Of a stretch of DNA of 64,000 bases, positions 25,591 through 34,752 are shown in pieces. The notes beneath the pieces are model-generated. The model did no database searches. It saw only the letters and a program-made list of their open reading frames with translations, and was not told the DNA's origin. Every line of letters begins with the position of its first letter. Position 1 is the stretch's first letter. The stretch comes from Azomonas agilis (lineage in GTDB: Bacteria; Pseudomonadota; Gammaproteobacteria; Pseudomonadales; Pseudomonadaceae), in the NCBI RefSeq assembly GCF_007830255.1, contig NZ_VLKG01000005.1, positions 1 to 64,000 on the forward strand, given 5' to 3'. The translations under genes were made by a program, and so were the position numbers.

Positions 25591-28500
25591 TTAAATCACC
25601 AACGGCGGCAAGCCTTTAACGATTTTCAAGGTTTCAAGGCTGACGGTGATAACGCGCTGGAACAGCTCCAAGGGGTACTTGGGGTTGTTCATAGTTTCGG
25701 TGGCCCAGTCATTAGCATCGTTGACGATGCCGCTGTCCTTATCGGTTTTAACGCATTGGCGCTCGACCACCCAATCCAAGGCCGGTTTGCCGTTCACTAC
25801 ATACTCATACGCCTCTAGGGGAATGCCGGTTAGGGTGATATGGGCGTTATAGATGAGGGTGGTCAGGTCTTTGTCCTTACCGTTTTTGCCGTACTTCATT
25901 TTTTCTACCCGATAGTGTTCGGGTTTGGTGGGATTGCCCACGAGTGTGACGGGGTACGGCTCCACCGTTTCATAGTTCAGATGCCAGTGGGCAAGGGCGC
26001 GGCCTGCTTTGCTGAAGGCCCAAAAGTCGCTGGCGGATTTAACGCAGGGAATACGGGGCAGCTCTTTACTCAGGTTATCGGCGTAGCGTTCCCGATAGTC
26101 GGGGGAATGCAGCAGGCCATAGACGTAATAAAACAGGTCTTCCTTGGTGAGGGTTTCCCCTGCATAGGCCGCTTGGAAGTGGGCCAGCCCTTCATCGGTG
26201 ATGGCATCGCGGCGGGTATAGCGCGGCTCTGTGGGGGCTTCGCTAAAAAGGTCGTCGGTATCAGGGCTGGGGGTTTCGGTGTCGTAGAGGTAGAGGGGGA
26301 AGCATTGGGAGTCCCCATTACAGTGTAAGTCAGGAATTACTTTAGAAATTAAGGCAATAAAGCCTTTACCTTGATACTTCGCATCGGTTTGGATTACTAA
26401 GTTTTCTGCTCTTGCATCGGGAAAAATGCGCGGCATCTGGTAAACGCAATTATTAAAGTGTTGATTAAAATACATCCAGCTTTTAGTAAATGGACGGTAC
26501 AAAGAAAAAACAATGCCCTCCATACTAAATTTACGGAAGTTTCCTCTGGATAAGTCTTGCTTCACTTCTCGTGTCCAACTTATATTTTTTGAGTCAAAAT
26601 CCAAAAATGAATCTATCTCTGGTCGTAGAGTTTTAGTTAAGCCTTCGCATGCTAATTTATAGCGATTTACTTCAGTGTTATAAAATTCGATCATTTTACT
26701 GACCGTTTTTATTAAAGACCCCTTTGAGCTGTTATATACCCAAGCATCTCGATTTGTTTTAACTCCATTTGAAAAATTCTCGAACAGTGATGCTTCCTCA
26801 CCTCGTTTATTTCCAAGCACCATAAACTTGCTAAAACTATCGTCCCGCTGTTTTAGCCAATCACCATGCTGATCGGGGGTAATGGCTTGCCAGCCTTGGG
26901 CCTCGGTAATACCGGCCACGTTAATCAATTGGCTAATACGTTCTAACTTGTCCTCACGGCTTAAATAGTCGCCAATATCGTGGAAGTACACTTGCCCTTG
27001 GTGTGCGGCATCGGGATTTTTCACCAAGAGGGAAATGGCAATTGGGGCACGGCTGCCACTGCCAAAGATTTTGCCGCCTTCTTTGCGCGATTGTTCGCCA
27101 CTGGTGCGCTGATTACCGCGTAAATGGAAGATATAGAGGCTGGAAAACTCCTCCACCAAGCATTGGCGCAAACCATCGGCGGTATTGGCTTCAATAAATC
27201 CGGCATTGGTAACAAAGCCAATAATGCCGCTGTCCCCGATGCGATCACTGGCCCAACGAATAGCGCGGATGTAACTGTCATAAAGTGCGTTTTTAAGTGT
27301 GGCTTTAGAGCGTGCGGCATAGGTAGAGCGGATGCGTTCATCCAAATGGGGATAGGCCACGTTCTGGTTATTGTCATTGGCGCTGTCTTGTCCGGCTGAG
27401 TACGGCGGGTTGCCAATAATCACCCGTATATCCAATTCTTTCTGGCGTTTGCGGCGGGCGCTGTTATCGGCCAGTAGTGCGTCTACCATGTCCTCATGCT
27501 CATGGAGCTGGAAGGTGTCGGTTAGGCAGATGCCTTTAAAGGGTTGGTAGGGCTGTTGGGTCAGGTCGTGGTAGACCGCTTCAATGTTAATGGCGGCAAT
27601 GTAGTAAGCCAGCAACACCAGTTCATTGGCGTGGATTTCGTGTTGGTATTTGTGGGCCAACTGCTCAGGGGCAATCAAGCCGCTTTGCAGTAAGCGGGTA
27701 ATAAAGGTTCCTGTCCCTGTGAAGGGGTCAATAATGTGTACGCCCTCACTGCCCAAGGTTTGGTTGAACTCGGTTTTGAGCAAGTGGGCCACGCTGTGGA
27801 GGATAAAGTCCACCACTTCCACAGGGGTGTAAACGATGCCAAGGCGCTCGGTCATTTTCGGGAAGGCGTTGCGGAAGAACTTGTCGTACAGCTCCACCAC
27901 GATCTTTTGTTTACCCGCCGCGCTGTCAATGCCTTGTGCCCTGAGTTTTACGCTGTCGTAGAAGCTTTGCAGGGTGTCGGCTTCTTTTTCTAAGTGCTGC
28001 TCTTGGAGTATATCCAGCACCTTTTGCATGGCTTTGGACATGGGGTTTTGGCTGGCAAAGCTGTAGCCCTCAAACAGCGCCTCAAATACGGGTTGGGTGA
28101 TGAGGTGCTGGGCCAGCATTTCCACAATATCGCGGTCGGTGATGCTGTCGTTTAGGTCGTCGCGTAGCTCTTGGGCAAAGGCGTTAAAGGCCGCCTGTTC
28201 GCGGGTTTTGCTGGGGTCGTCCAGTAGGGCTTGGATGCGGTCAATATGAGTACGGGCAATTTTGGCAATGTCATTGGCCCAGTCTTCCCAGTGGTGGCGG
28301 TTGCCGCACTTTTCCACCAGCTTGGCGTAAATGGCCCGTTCAAATTCGCCAATTTCAAATTCGATTTCGTGCTGTTCGGGTTGTTGAGGCTTGGGCTGTG
28401 CTGTACCAATGCTGTGGCCACCGCGTCCGGCTTTGCCGTTGCTGGTTTTGCCTTTGCTGCTACGGGATTTTTTCTGCACTTTGTCGGTAATGGCGACCAC

Positions 28501-30483
28501 TTCCATTTTTTTGGGGTCGTGGCCGGTGAGGTCGATTTTATTGACCATCGCGTCAAAGCGGTCATCGTGGGAGCGTAGGGCTTGCAGCACTTGCCAGACC
28601 ACGCCATAGACCTTGTTATCGTTCAGCGCCTCGTGGGGTTCCACACCGGCTGGAATGACCACTGGCAAAATCACATAGCCGCGCTTTTTGTTGGGGGCGT
28701 TCCGCATCACGCGCCCGACCGATTGCACCACGTCCACTTGGGAGTTACGCGGGGTTAAAAACAGCACAGCATCCAAGGCCGGTACGTCCACCCCTTCGGA
28801 TAAGCAACGCACGTTGCTCAGAATACGGCAGGTTTGCTCAGGGGTTTCGGCTTTCAGCCATGCCAGCTTTTCCTCTTTTTGGCTGGCATTCATGCTGCCG
28901 TCTACGTGCTCGGCCTCACAGGTTAAGCGGGCGCTGTCGTCTAGGGGCTCGGTTTCCTGATAAGCCTCTACCACCGCTTGGAACATTCCGGCAATGGTCT
29001 TGGAGCTGACTTTGTGGGTCTTGCTGTTGCCTTTGTTGGGCTCAATGACTTGGCAGAAGGCTACCGCCCGCTTCATGGCTTGGTGGTCGTCGGCTAGGTT
29101 TTCAGTCAGCCCCTGCTTGGCCAAGGCTTTCCAACAGCCGACGATCTTGGCGGCATCGTCTACTTTGAGTTGGTTGCTGTCGTCGGTGAGTAGCCCTTGC
29201 AAGCGCCGATTAACGTGGGCCTCTTCTACGGCCAAGACGATGACTTTGTAATCCACCAACAGGCCGCGCTTAACCGCCTCGGAGAAGGTGATGGTGAACA
29301 GCTCTTTTCCGTAGAGCTGTGGATCATCCATTGAGCACAGGGTGACTTTATCTTTATCCGCGCTGGCTTTGGCCACTTCGCCATAGATGCGTGGGGTGGC
29401 GGTCATATACAGCCGCTTGCGGGCACGGATAAAAGCGGCATCGTGGACTTTGACAAAGCTGCTTTCGGTTTCATCCTCAAAGGTTGCGCCGGTGGTGCGG
29501 TGGGCTTCGTCGCAGATAATCAGGTCAAAGTCTGCTAAGTCATACTCAAGCTGGGCGCGGCTAATCACCTCAATGGAGTGGTAGGTGCTAAAGACCACCG
29601 TCATGTGGCTGCTGTCGTGGCGTTGGTTGGCTTGCTGGGCCAGATGGCGTGGCTCAGTGGTGGCGGGGTAGCGCAATTCATGGATAAAGGTTTGCACCAC
29701 CTCCTCATCCTTTTTGCGCTTTTTGCCCACGTCACTGTCGGAACACACGGCAAAGCTGTGCAACGGGATGGCGCTTTCTTGCGTCCACTCAGTCAAGGTT
29801 TGGGACAGTAAGGACAGGCTGGGCACTAAGAACAGTACCCGCCCCCCAGCACCGGCCAGCTTTTCGGCAATCTTGAGGCCAGTAAAGGTTTTACCCGTAC
29901 CGCAGGCCATGATGAGCTTGCCTCGGTCAGCTCCACCAGCCAAGCCCGCAGCCACCGAGTTAATGGCATTGATCTGGTGGTCACGCGGCTGCTTTTTGGG
30001 CTTAGTGACTACCGGCTGGTTAGGTTGGTAGCGGCTCCAGTCAATCTGGCTGGCTTCGAGGTCGTGTAGGTCAATTTTGGTAACGGGTGGCTGTTGGTCG
30101 CGTAGGGCTTCGTCCGCGTGTTCACTCCACCGGCTGGTGGTGGTGACAATCACCCGATGACTAAAGGGCTTTTTGCCCGATGCGGTAAAGAAGCTATCAA
30201 TGTCCTTTTTCTGTACCCGATAGTCCGGCGCGTAGCATTTGCATTGGATGGCGTGGACTTCACCTGTGTGGGTTTGGGCCACCAGATCAATGCCGGTATC
30301 CCGTTTGTCTAGCTTTTGCTCATCGGCCCACGCACCGTATAGCCAGACCTTGGCGTATAAATCCACATAGCTGGCTTCATGGCGTAGGTAGGTAGCAATC
30401 AGCTCCTCAAAGTAGGTGCCTTTTTCACGCTCGGTTTGGGCGGCTTGGCGGTAGGTATCGAGGAGACGACTGAGGGCTGACAT
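25591..30483 (-). CDS. Type ISP restriction-modification enzyme (single polypeptide)
   Basis: A 1630-residue chain with every part of a Type ISP enzyme such as LlaGI (about 1570 residues). A PD-(D/E)xK Mrr-like nuclease sits at the N-terminus (Asp66 in GIDLVAQ; Gln80-Cys-Lys82). An SF2 translocase follows: Walker A ACGTGKT 193-199, DEAH 325-328, QSVGRVMR 587-594. A coupler precedes the gamma-type N6-adenine methyltransferase (motif I DPFTGTGTF 919-927, motif IV NPPY 1025-1028), then the target-recognition region. It cuts unmodified DNA after translocation and methylates one strand of an asymmetric site, so no partner gene is needed. Coding sequence for residues about 1208-1385 is clearly AT-richer than the rest, suggesting a swapped recognition domain. 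Confidence 0.93.
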   Translation of the reverse strand: MSALSRLLDTYRQAAQTEREKGTYFEELIATYLRHEASYVDLYAKVWLYGAWADEQKLDKRDTGIDLVAQTHTGEVHAIQCKCYAPDYRVQKKDIDSFFTASGKKPFSHRVIVTTTSRWSEHADEALRDQQPPVTKIDLHDLEASQIDWSRYQPNQPVVTKPKKQPRDHQINAINSVAAGLAGGADRGKLIMACGTGKTFTGLKIAEKLAGAGGRVLFLVPSLSLLSQTLTEWTQESAIPLHSFAVCSDSDVGKKRKKDEEVVQTFIHELRYPATTEPRHLAQQANQRHDSSHMTVVFSTYHSIEVISRAQLEYDLADFDLIICDEAHRTTGATFEDETESSFVKVHDAAFIRARKRLYMTATPRIYGEVAKASADKDKVTLCSMDDPQLYGKELFTITFSEAVKRGLLVDYKVIVLAVEEAHVNRRLQGLLTDDSNQLKVDDAAKIVGCWKALAKQGLTENLADDHQAMKRAVAFCQVIEPNKGNSKTHKVSSKTIAGMFQAVVEAYQETEPLDDSARLTCEAEHVDGSMNASQKEEKLAWLKAETPEQTCRILSNVRCLSEGVDVPALDAVLFLTPRNSQVDVVQSVGRVMRNAPNKKRGYVILPVVIPAGVEPHEALNDNKVYGVVWQVLQALRSHDDRFDAMVNKIDLTGHDPKKMEVVAITDKVQKKSRSSKGKTSNGKAGRGGHSIGTAQPKPQQPEQHEIEFEIGEFERAIYAKLVEKCGNRHHWEDWANDIAKIARTHIDRIQALLDDPSKTREQAAFNAFAQELRDDLNDSITDRDIVEMLAQHLITQPVFEALFEGYSFASQNPMSKAMQKVLDILQEQHLEKEADTLQSFYDSVKLRAQGIDSAAGKQKIVVELYDKFFRNAFPKMTERLGIVYTPVEVVDFILHSVAHLLKTEFNQTLGSEGVHIIDPFTGTGTFITRLLQSGLIAPEQLAHKYQHEIHANELVLLAYYIAAINIEAVYHDLTQQPYQPFKGICLTDTFQLHEHEDMVDALLADNSARRKRQKELDIRVIIGNPPYSAGQDSANDNNQNVAYPHLDERIRSTYAARSKATLKNALYDSYIRAIRWASDRIGDSGIIGFVTNAGFIEANTADGLRQCLVEEFSSLYIFHLRGNQRTSGEQSRKEGGKIFGSGSRAPIAISLLVKNPDAAHQGQVYFHDIGDYLSREDKLERISQLINVAGITEAQGWQAITPDQHGDWLKQRDDSFSKFMVLGNKRGEEASLFENFSNGVKTNRDAWVYNSSKGSLIKTVSKMIEFYNTEVNRYKLACEGLTKTLRPEIDSFLDFDSKNISWTREVKQDLSRGNFRKFSMEGIVFSLYRPFTKSWMYFNQHFNNCVYQMPRIFPDARAENLVIQTDAKYQGKGFIALISKVIPDLHCNGDSQCFPLYLYDTETPSPDTDDLFSEAPTEPRYTRRDAITDEGLAHFQAAYAGETLTKEDLFYYVYGLLHSPDYRERYADNLSKELPRIPCVKSASDFWAFSKAGRALAHWHLNYETVEPYPVTLVGNPTKPEHYRVEKMKYGKNGKDKDLTTLIYNAHITLTGIPLEAYEYVVNGKPALDWVVERQCVKTDKDSGIVNDANDWATETMNNPKYPLELFQRVITVSLETLKIVKGLPPLVI

Positions 30484-30550
30484 GGGGAGGCATTCCTAGC
30501 TAGGGAGCAAAGGGGGGAATAGTAGCGACCAGCCTATGACGAGGTAAGCC

Positions 30551-30724
30551 CTGAGCCAGTACCTAGTACCAGCACAAGAAATTCCCAAGGCCAACAAGAA
30601 GGAACCGCTCTTTAAGGCAATCCAAGCGGATGCCATGCGTTTAAAGGCTGAAGGGCTGACTCAAAGGGAAATAGCCCAGCGGCTAGGCTGTGCTCAGTCG
30701 GTAGTGAGCAAGGCTTTAAGGTAA
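30551..30724 (+). pseudogene. HTH gene fragment
   Basis: An open frame of 57 codons lacking a good start (first codon CTG; an internal ATG at 30635 gives 29 residues). The C-terminus LTQREIAQRLGCAQSVVSKALR is a clear helix-turn-helix of the resolvase/HTH_7 type. Probably the tail of a truncated regulator or recombinase; expression is doubtful. Confidence 0.4.
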
Positions 30725-30870
30725 ATTACGGCTCATGAGGCAATATGACGCATCTGAAGCAAGTTAAGAGGCTATGCTGCAATCCAATGGCTTAAATTCT
30801 GTATGCTATTTGGTATATTTGAAAATAACATATTAGACTTTTATCATTTAAATCATATAGTTAGAAGTCT

Positions 30871-30893
30871 TGTTCAAATGACTGCGTACCACC
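30871..30893. repeat. degraded tRNA-Met 3'-end copy (candidate internal att)
   Basis: GTTCAAATGACTGCGTACCACCA resembles the T-arm and acceptor end of tRNA-Met, matching GTTCAA, CTGCGTA and CCACCA with one base missing. It lies exactly where the right end of the P4-like element should be. Degraded, so excision there may be impaired. Confidence 0.45.
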
Positions 30894-30905
30894 AAGAAAT
30901 TCAAA

Positions 30906-30930
30906 GGGTTAGCGAAAGCTGGCCCTTTTT
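30906..30930 (+). terminator. hairpin terminator at the inovirus left end
   Basis: GGGTTAGC-GAAA-GCTGGCCC with a GAAA tetraloop followed by TTTTT. It could end transcripts entering from the P4-like element. A near copy (TAGCGAAAGCTAGCCCTTTT) follows the distal att at 39268, showing that both inoviruses have the same left end. Confidence 0.75.
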
Positions 30931-30968
30931 CGTTTCTGGTCGTTGACCACGAATTGACCAAAAGTTGA

Positions 30969-31943
30969 CTACGTTGCCTGCATCTGGGCGATAGGTGAAA
31001 AGCGCAATGCACTCACCAAGTGGTCGGGTGATAAATGGGCATAGCGCATGGTCATTTTGATATCTCCATGCCCCAATATTCGCTGTAAGGTCAAAATATC
31101 CCCGCCTGCCATCATGAAGTGACTGGCGAAGGTATGCCGCAAAATATGGGTAAGCTGTCCCGGTGTTTTAAACTCACAACGCTCATAGGCTGATCGAAAA
31201 GCGGCCTTACAAGACATGAACAAGCGTCCGTTTCCGGGGTTGCCATACTCTTGGATTACTTGCAGTACTTCAGGGGATATCGGTACAGAACGGCTACGGC
31301 TGTTTTTGGTGTGATGAAAATGCACCTTGCCTGCAAAGACCGCAGAGCGCTGTAGACTCTCTGCTTCTGACCATCGGCAACCCGTTGAAGCACAGATTAA
31401 CGCCACTGGATAGCAATGACGGTTTGTGCTGTTTTTGCATTCGTCCAGTAACTGCTTTACTTCGCCCAGTGATAGGAAGGTCAACTCTGTTTGATCGGTT
31501 TTGATCTGGCGAACACTGGCTAGAGGGTTGTTACCCTGCCAAGCCCCTAGGCGAATCAGTTCAGAAAAGACAGCAGATAGATAGCGCTGCTCATGGTTGA
31601 CGGTATGCACCGAGACCGACTCTAAGCGCTTTGTACGGTAACGCGACCAAGCGAGGGTGTCGAACTGGCTGGCTAAAGGATCGCCCAACCGCTCTGCAAT
31701 GGCTAAGGTACGAGATAGTCTAAACCGCTCATCTTTGAGTGTTGCACCGTGTAGCTGATGCCATAGCTTAATCAGATCAGAAAGCCGGTCATCCAGTGGA
31801 CGGCCCGTGTGCCCCATCTGTGCCAGATAATCTTGCTCATAACGTACTGCGGCTGACTTAGTGAGAAAGCCATGCTTCCGAATACGCTGGCCTGAATAAT
31901 AAAAATCTGCGGCCCAGCCTTTACCATGCCGTCTCACCGTCAT
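30969..31943 (-). CDS. inovirus tyrosine integrase
   Basis: A 324-residue tyrosine recombinase of the Pf-phage type (compare PA0728 of Pf4). Catalytic residues: Arg190 (TGCRWSEAE), His266-x-x-Arg269 (HILRH), His292 (LGHGD) and Tyr301 (MRYAH). It is distinct from the P4-type enzyme at 19775: no DUF4102 and a different core. Last gene of the minus-strand phage operon, next to the left end; its ATG overlaps the rep stop (31940-31943). Probably responsible for the 41-bp tRNA-Met target. Confidence 0.93.
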   Translation of the reverse strand: MTVRRHGKGWAADFYYSGQRIRKHGFLTKSAAVRYEQDYLAQMGHTGRPLDDRLSDLIKLWHQLHGATLKDERFRLSRTLAIAERLGDPLASQFDTLAWSRYRTKRLESVSVHTVNHEQRYLSAVFSELIRLGAWQGNNPLASVRQIKTDQTELTFLSLGEVKQLLDECKNSTNRHCYPVALICASTGCRWSEAESLQRSAVFAGKVHFHHTKNSRSRSVPISPEVLQVIQEYGNPGNGRLFMSCKAAFRSAYERCEFKTPGQLTHILRHTFASHFMMAGGDILTLQRILGHGDIKMTMRYAHLSPDHLVSALRFSPIAQMQAT

Positions 31944-33223
31944 ATAGCAAACCCACGTTTTAGATAACGATCCGACAGCAAACGGCTGATATGGCGTTCT
32001 AAATCGCGCGCGCTGACCCCTTTAGCTTCGTAATGCTCCTCAATCACTGTCCAGAACGGCAGGGTTTTAGCGGCGCGGATAGCCTTTTTTGCTGAAAGGC
32101 GCTCCCGTGCGACCAAGGAAACGAACTGACCTAAAAACATTTCACAGGACTTACCCGAAAAGCCCTGAGCCGTTTTGTAGTAGCGCCGGTACTCTATATT
32201 GTCCAGCAGTGGTGCAGACTCCACTTGAACCCGGACATCCTCAGTAATCAGTGTCCAAAAGGGATCAAATACACCGGGACGAGATAACAAACGGAAAGCA
32301 CCACAGGCATAGCGCCATAGGCCGTCTAAATGGGGGCAGAGGTCAGCATAGGTACGGGTATTGATAATCTCGCCAGTCTCGTAGTTTTTAGAGCCGTCTG
32401 CAAATTGCTGTACTACGGAATGATGAAAGCGAAACTCAAAGCGCCATACAGTTTCAGCGGGATTAAAGAACAGGTCTTCCTCATCAAAATTGCGAGCCCC
32501 CCAGACTGAATGCCAATAATCTCCCTTATCGGTCGCCCGTGCTTGTTTGGATTTGTTGTAGATGCAAAGTTGCAGACCGGAAGCACTGCCAAAGGTAAAA
32601 GTTTCACCGCGACCGTACACACTGACATGAGAGTCTAAACACAAGGACTCAATCCCCTGAAACTCCCGTGTTTGCCGTGCTCTACAGTGCATATGGGCCA
32701 CCAGATCAGCCGAAGGCTTCCAGCCCTGAACATCCAATGCTAAATGTACGGCGGCCTGATTAACCTCAACACATTGCAATGCCTCGGCTGCAAAGGCATC
32801 CATCTGTTGCTGTAGGTCGGCAGGATCAACCCGATCTAAGGCATGAGGAGAGACTTCAATCTTCAAATGCGGGCCAATCACATCGGCGGAAACATTGAAG
32901 TTTTTTAGCAGCAGAATGAAACCTAATTGAGCATTTTGCAGCCGGTATTGATAGCCAGAATCCCGTGATACCCGACCCGGTGACCATTCAAAACCCGCAA
33001 ATTCCACAGGCTCTGTGGACTCAAACAAGGCCAACACTTCAGGACGAAGCAGACCCCGATACAACTGGCGCACGGTATCCACCGCACAGCGCAATAAACG
33101 CACATCGGATAAATCAGTAAACACGGGTTTAGAGGGATCAAAGAACAATCGACCTTTAGCCGATGGTTGAAAATCACCATCCTCGGTTAAGTGCATACGT
33201 TGCTGATGAACTGCCTTTTTCAT
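31940..33223 (-). CDS. inovirus replication initiation protein (Pf1/PA0727-like)
   Basis: A 427-residue soluble protein in the position of the Pf4 replication initiator PA0727, between zot and the integrase. Features consistent with it: His-rich beta segments (PHLKIEVSPHALDRV, EFRFHHSVVQ) that could form the metal-binding HxH of a rolling-circle nickase, and two conserved tyrosines in YRRYY (after LLDNIE). I cannot assign the catalytic Tyr with confidence. It would nick the double-stranded form to start rolling-circle synthesis. Confidence 0.82.
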   Translation of the reverse strand: MKKAVHQQRMHLTEDGDFQPSAKGRLFFDPSKPVFTDLSDVRLLRCAVDTVRQLYRGLLRPEVLALFESTEPVEFAGFEWSPGRVSRDSGYQYRLQNAQLGFILLLKNFNVSADVIGPHLKIEVSPHALDRVDPADLQQQMDAFAAEALQCVEVNQAAVHLALDVQGWKPSADLVAHMHCRARQTREFQGIESLCLDSHVSVYGRGETFTFGSASGLQLCIYNKSKQARATDKGDYWHSVWGARNFDEEDLFFNPAETVWRFEFRFHHSVVQQFADGSKNYETGEIINTRTYADLCPHLDGLWRYACGAFRLLSRPGVFDPFWTLITEDVRVQVESAPLLDNIEYRRYYKTAQGFSGKSCEMFLGQFVSLVARERLSAKKAIRAAKTLPFWTVIEEHYEAKGVSARDLERHISRLLSDRYLKRGFAI

Positions 33224-33279
33224 CTATTTACCCATTACTCTGCAATACTCTGGTTTTGAACCGTCTATTCTCAGAAGTG

Positions 33280-34431
33280 TTACAGGGACTTCTGATGAGC
33301 ACCCTCACTCGCACCGGGGCCGCCGTTCATTGCGCTACGCTGATTGCCGGCGGCCCCGGTGTTCGTTACTGGATCAATAACTTTGGTCACTGCACCTCGC
33401 CCCGACCAAGGAGTCACACGCTCCCCATCCAAGTCGCAATACACATCCACTTGAATGCTGTTGATCCATTGGCACTGCTCAAAAGGGATGATCCGAGTGC
33501 GCCCGGTGTCAGAAATTAAAATGACCTGATTGGTAACGTCTGATTGATCTCGCAAGAGATAGCCCCCCACACGCCATACAGCGGACATGGTGACTTGAGG
33601 CTCAGGCTTAGGGATGACTTCCGCTATAGCTCGTTGCATGGGAGCAGCTTGTGTAGGTGGCGGAGCTTGGGGAGGGGGTTCAGGTTTGGGTTTAGCGGCT
33701 ACGGGCTGTTGAACCGTTGGGGGCGAAAAGAACTGTGAAACCCCACGCACCCCGAAAAAGCCCCCAAAAACTACAATGCCAATCAACGCCCACAATCCCC
33801 ATGACTTAAGAATAGAGGCGCGACCATCAGCAGTAGATTCATCACCAACAGCCCCACTTTGTGACTGTGTAGCCGATTGATAGTAGCGGTACACCTCAGC
33901 CCTAAACTTGCCTGCTGTTTGCCGAGTCAATGCCGCTTGCGAGGGACGCGGGCCAGTAACAGCGCCCCGATAAATATCGACACGGAATAGCTTCTTAGAC
34001 TTCTTAACCATCCTGTAGGTTGTTTCGACCAACTGGCGAACCCAGGAAGCGATCTGAGCAAGATCCTGAGTAACAAGAACGACCCGCATGGAACGGCCCT
34101 GCTTATCAACTCGATGTCGGTGCTCAGCCAGCAAAGCCTTATCTGTCAGCAATGCTTCAGAAGCTTTCATGCCGTTAGGCCAACGCCGCCAAAGTTCATC
34201 CAGTACGAGCACACAACCTGAAGGAGCCAATTCAGCTAAGTCAGGCCGTTCAAACCAATCTTCTGGCAATTGCTCAACCGTACCGCCGAAATCCATCAAG
34301 AGTGCATCAATATCAAGGGGGATATTGGTAACAACGTGCCGGTTCTGTTTCAAAGACGGGATGATGACGTGCTCCACCACCCCGTAGCTTTTGCCATGCC
34401 CCGGTAGACCTGTGTAAGCATCAATAGCCAT
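33280..34431 (-). CDS. Zot-family assembly ATPase (gpI-like)
   Basis: A 383-residue inovirus assembly ATPase of the zonular occludens toxin family, the hallmark gene of Inoviruses. Walker A GLPGHGKS is at 8-15 and the Walker B region reads CVLVLDELWRRWP. A single membrane helix (about 203-222, WALIGIVVFGGFFGVRG) separates the cytoplasmic ATPase from a proline-rich periplasmic tail. It powers virion extrusion through the inner membrane. Confidence 0.93.
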   Translation of the reverse strand: MAIDAYTGLPGHGKSYGVVEHVIIPSLKQNRHVVTNIPLDIDALLMDFGGTVEQLPEDWFERPDLAELAPSGCVLVLDELWRRWPNGMKASEALLTDKALLAEHRHRVDKQGRSMRVVLVTQDLAQIASWVRQLVETTYRMVKKSKKLFRVDIYRGAVTGPRPSQAALTRQTAGKFRAEVYRYYQSATQSQSGAVGDESTADGRASILKSWGLWALIGIVVFGGFFGVRGVSQFFSPPTVQQPVAAKPKPEPPPQAPPPTQAAPMQRAIAEVIPKPEPQVTMSAVWRVGGYLLRDQSDVTNQVILISDTGRTRIIPFEQCQWINSIQVDVYCDLDGERVTPWSGRGAVTKVIDPVTNTGAAGNQRSAMNGGPGASEGAHQKSL

Positions 34432-34434
34432 AGG

Positions 34435-34740
34435 TCACCCGATAATTGGAATACGACGAATTACGAAGCGAAGTAAATAAGCACTTAAAACCATGCTTAT
34501 TCCTTCTTTTATTTGAAGCGCTTGAGCGAAAAAAACGACCCCTTCCGGAATATTAGAAAAGGCATAAGAGGCTTTATCGAAAAAATCCGGAACAGGTAAT
34601 TGGTTAAAAAACCAAATTATTCCATTAGCAATCCAATCAAAAACATAAAGTGGTAAAAGCCAGAGCATCAAGTAAATCTCACCAACAGCCCTGTCAATAA
34701 AATCAAGCACTAACTTAAGTATATCTATAATTATCTGCAT
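34435..34740 (-). CDS. inovirus minor coat / DUF2523-like membrane protein (pVI-like)
   Basis: A 101-residue hydrophobic protein with three predicted membrane helices (about 20-42, 58-75 region, 76-95), in the place of Pf4 PA0725 between the adsorption protein and Zot. Proteins there are the pVI-like end-cap of filamentous virions. It starts 12 bp after the upstream adsorption gene and ends 3 bp before zot. Ends IRRIPIIG, a common tail in this family. Confidence 0.82.
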   Translation of the reverse strand: MQIIIDILKLVLDFIDRAVGEIYLMLWLLPLYVFDWIANGIIWFFNQLPVPDFFDKASYAFSNIPEGVVFFAQALQIKEGISMVLSAYLLRFVIRRIPIIG

Positions 34741-34752
34741 TTTTATATCTCC

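Larger units (their letters stand above)
19563..30893. mobile_element. P4-like integrative element in tRNA-Met
   Basis: A non-core segment of about 11.3 kb between the tRNA and the inovirus integrase. It carries tyrosine integrase, AlpA-like regulator, primase-helicase with toprim, iterons, small accessory genes and a Type ISP restriction-modification cargo gene, but no capsid, tail or conjugation genes. This is the layout of P4-like satellites and small integrative elements. Right boundary is put at a degraded tRNA 3'-end copy (30871-30893), so it is less certain than the left. Confidence 0.75.
30484..30968. other. junction region between P4-like element and inovirus
   Basis: No full gene here. 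It holds a small HTH-encoding fragment (30551-30724), an AT-rich stretch (30770-30870), a degraded tRNA 3'-end copy (30871-30893) and a hairpin terminator (30906-30930). It marks the boundary of two elements. Confidence 0.7.

Noticed and set aside
26070..29811. Many open frames on the plus strand opposite the restriction-modification gene
   Set aside because: They mirror the codon pattern of the long minus-strand gene and show no domains or ribosome sites.
33280..34431. Zot protein as an enterotoxin
   Set aside because: The Zot family is the inovirus assembly ATPase; presence alone says nothing on toxicity, and no toxin domain is seen.
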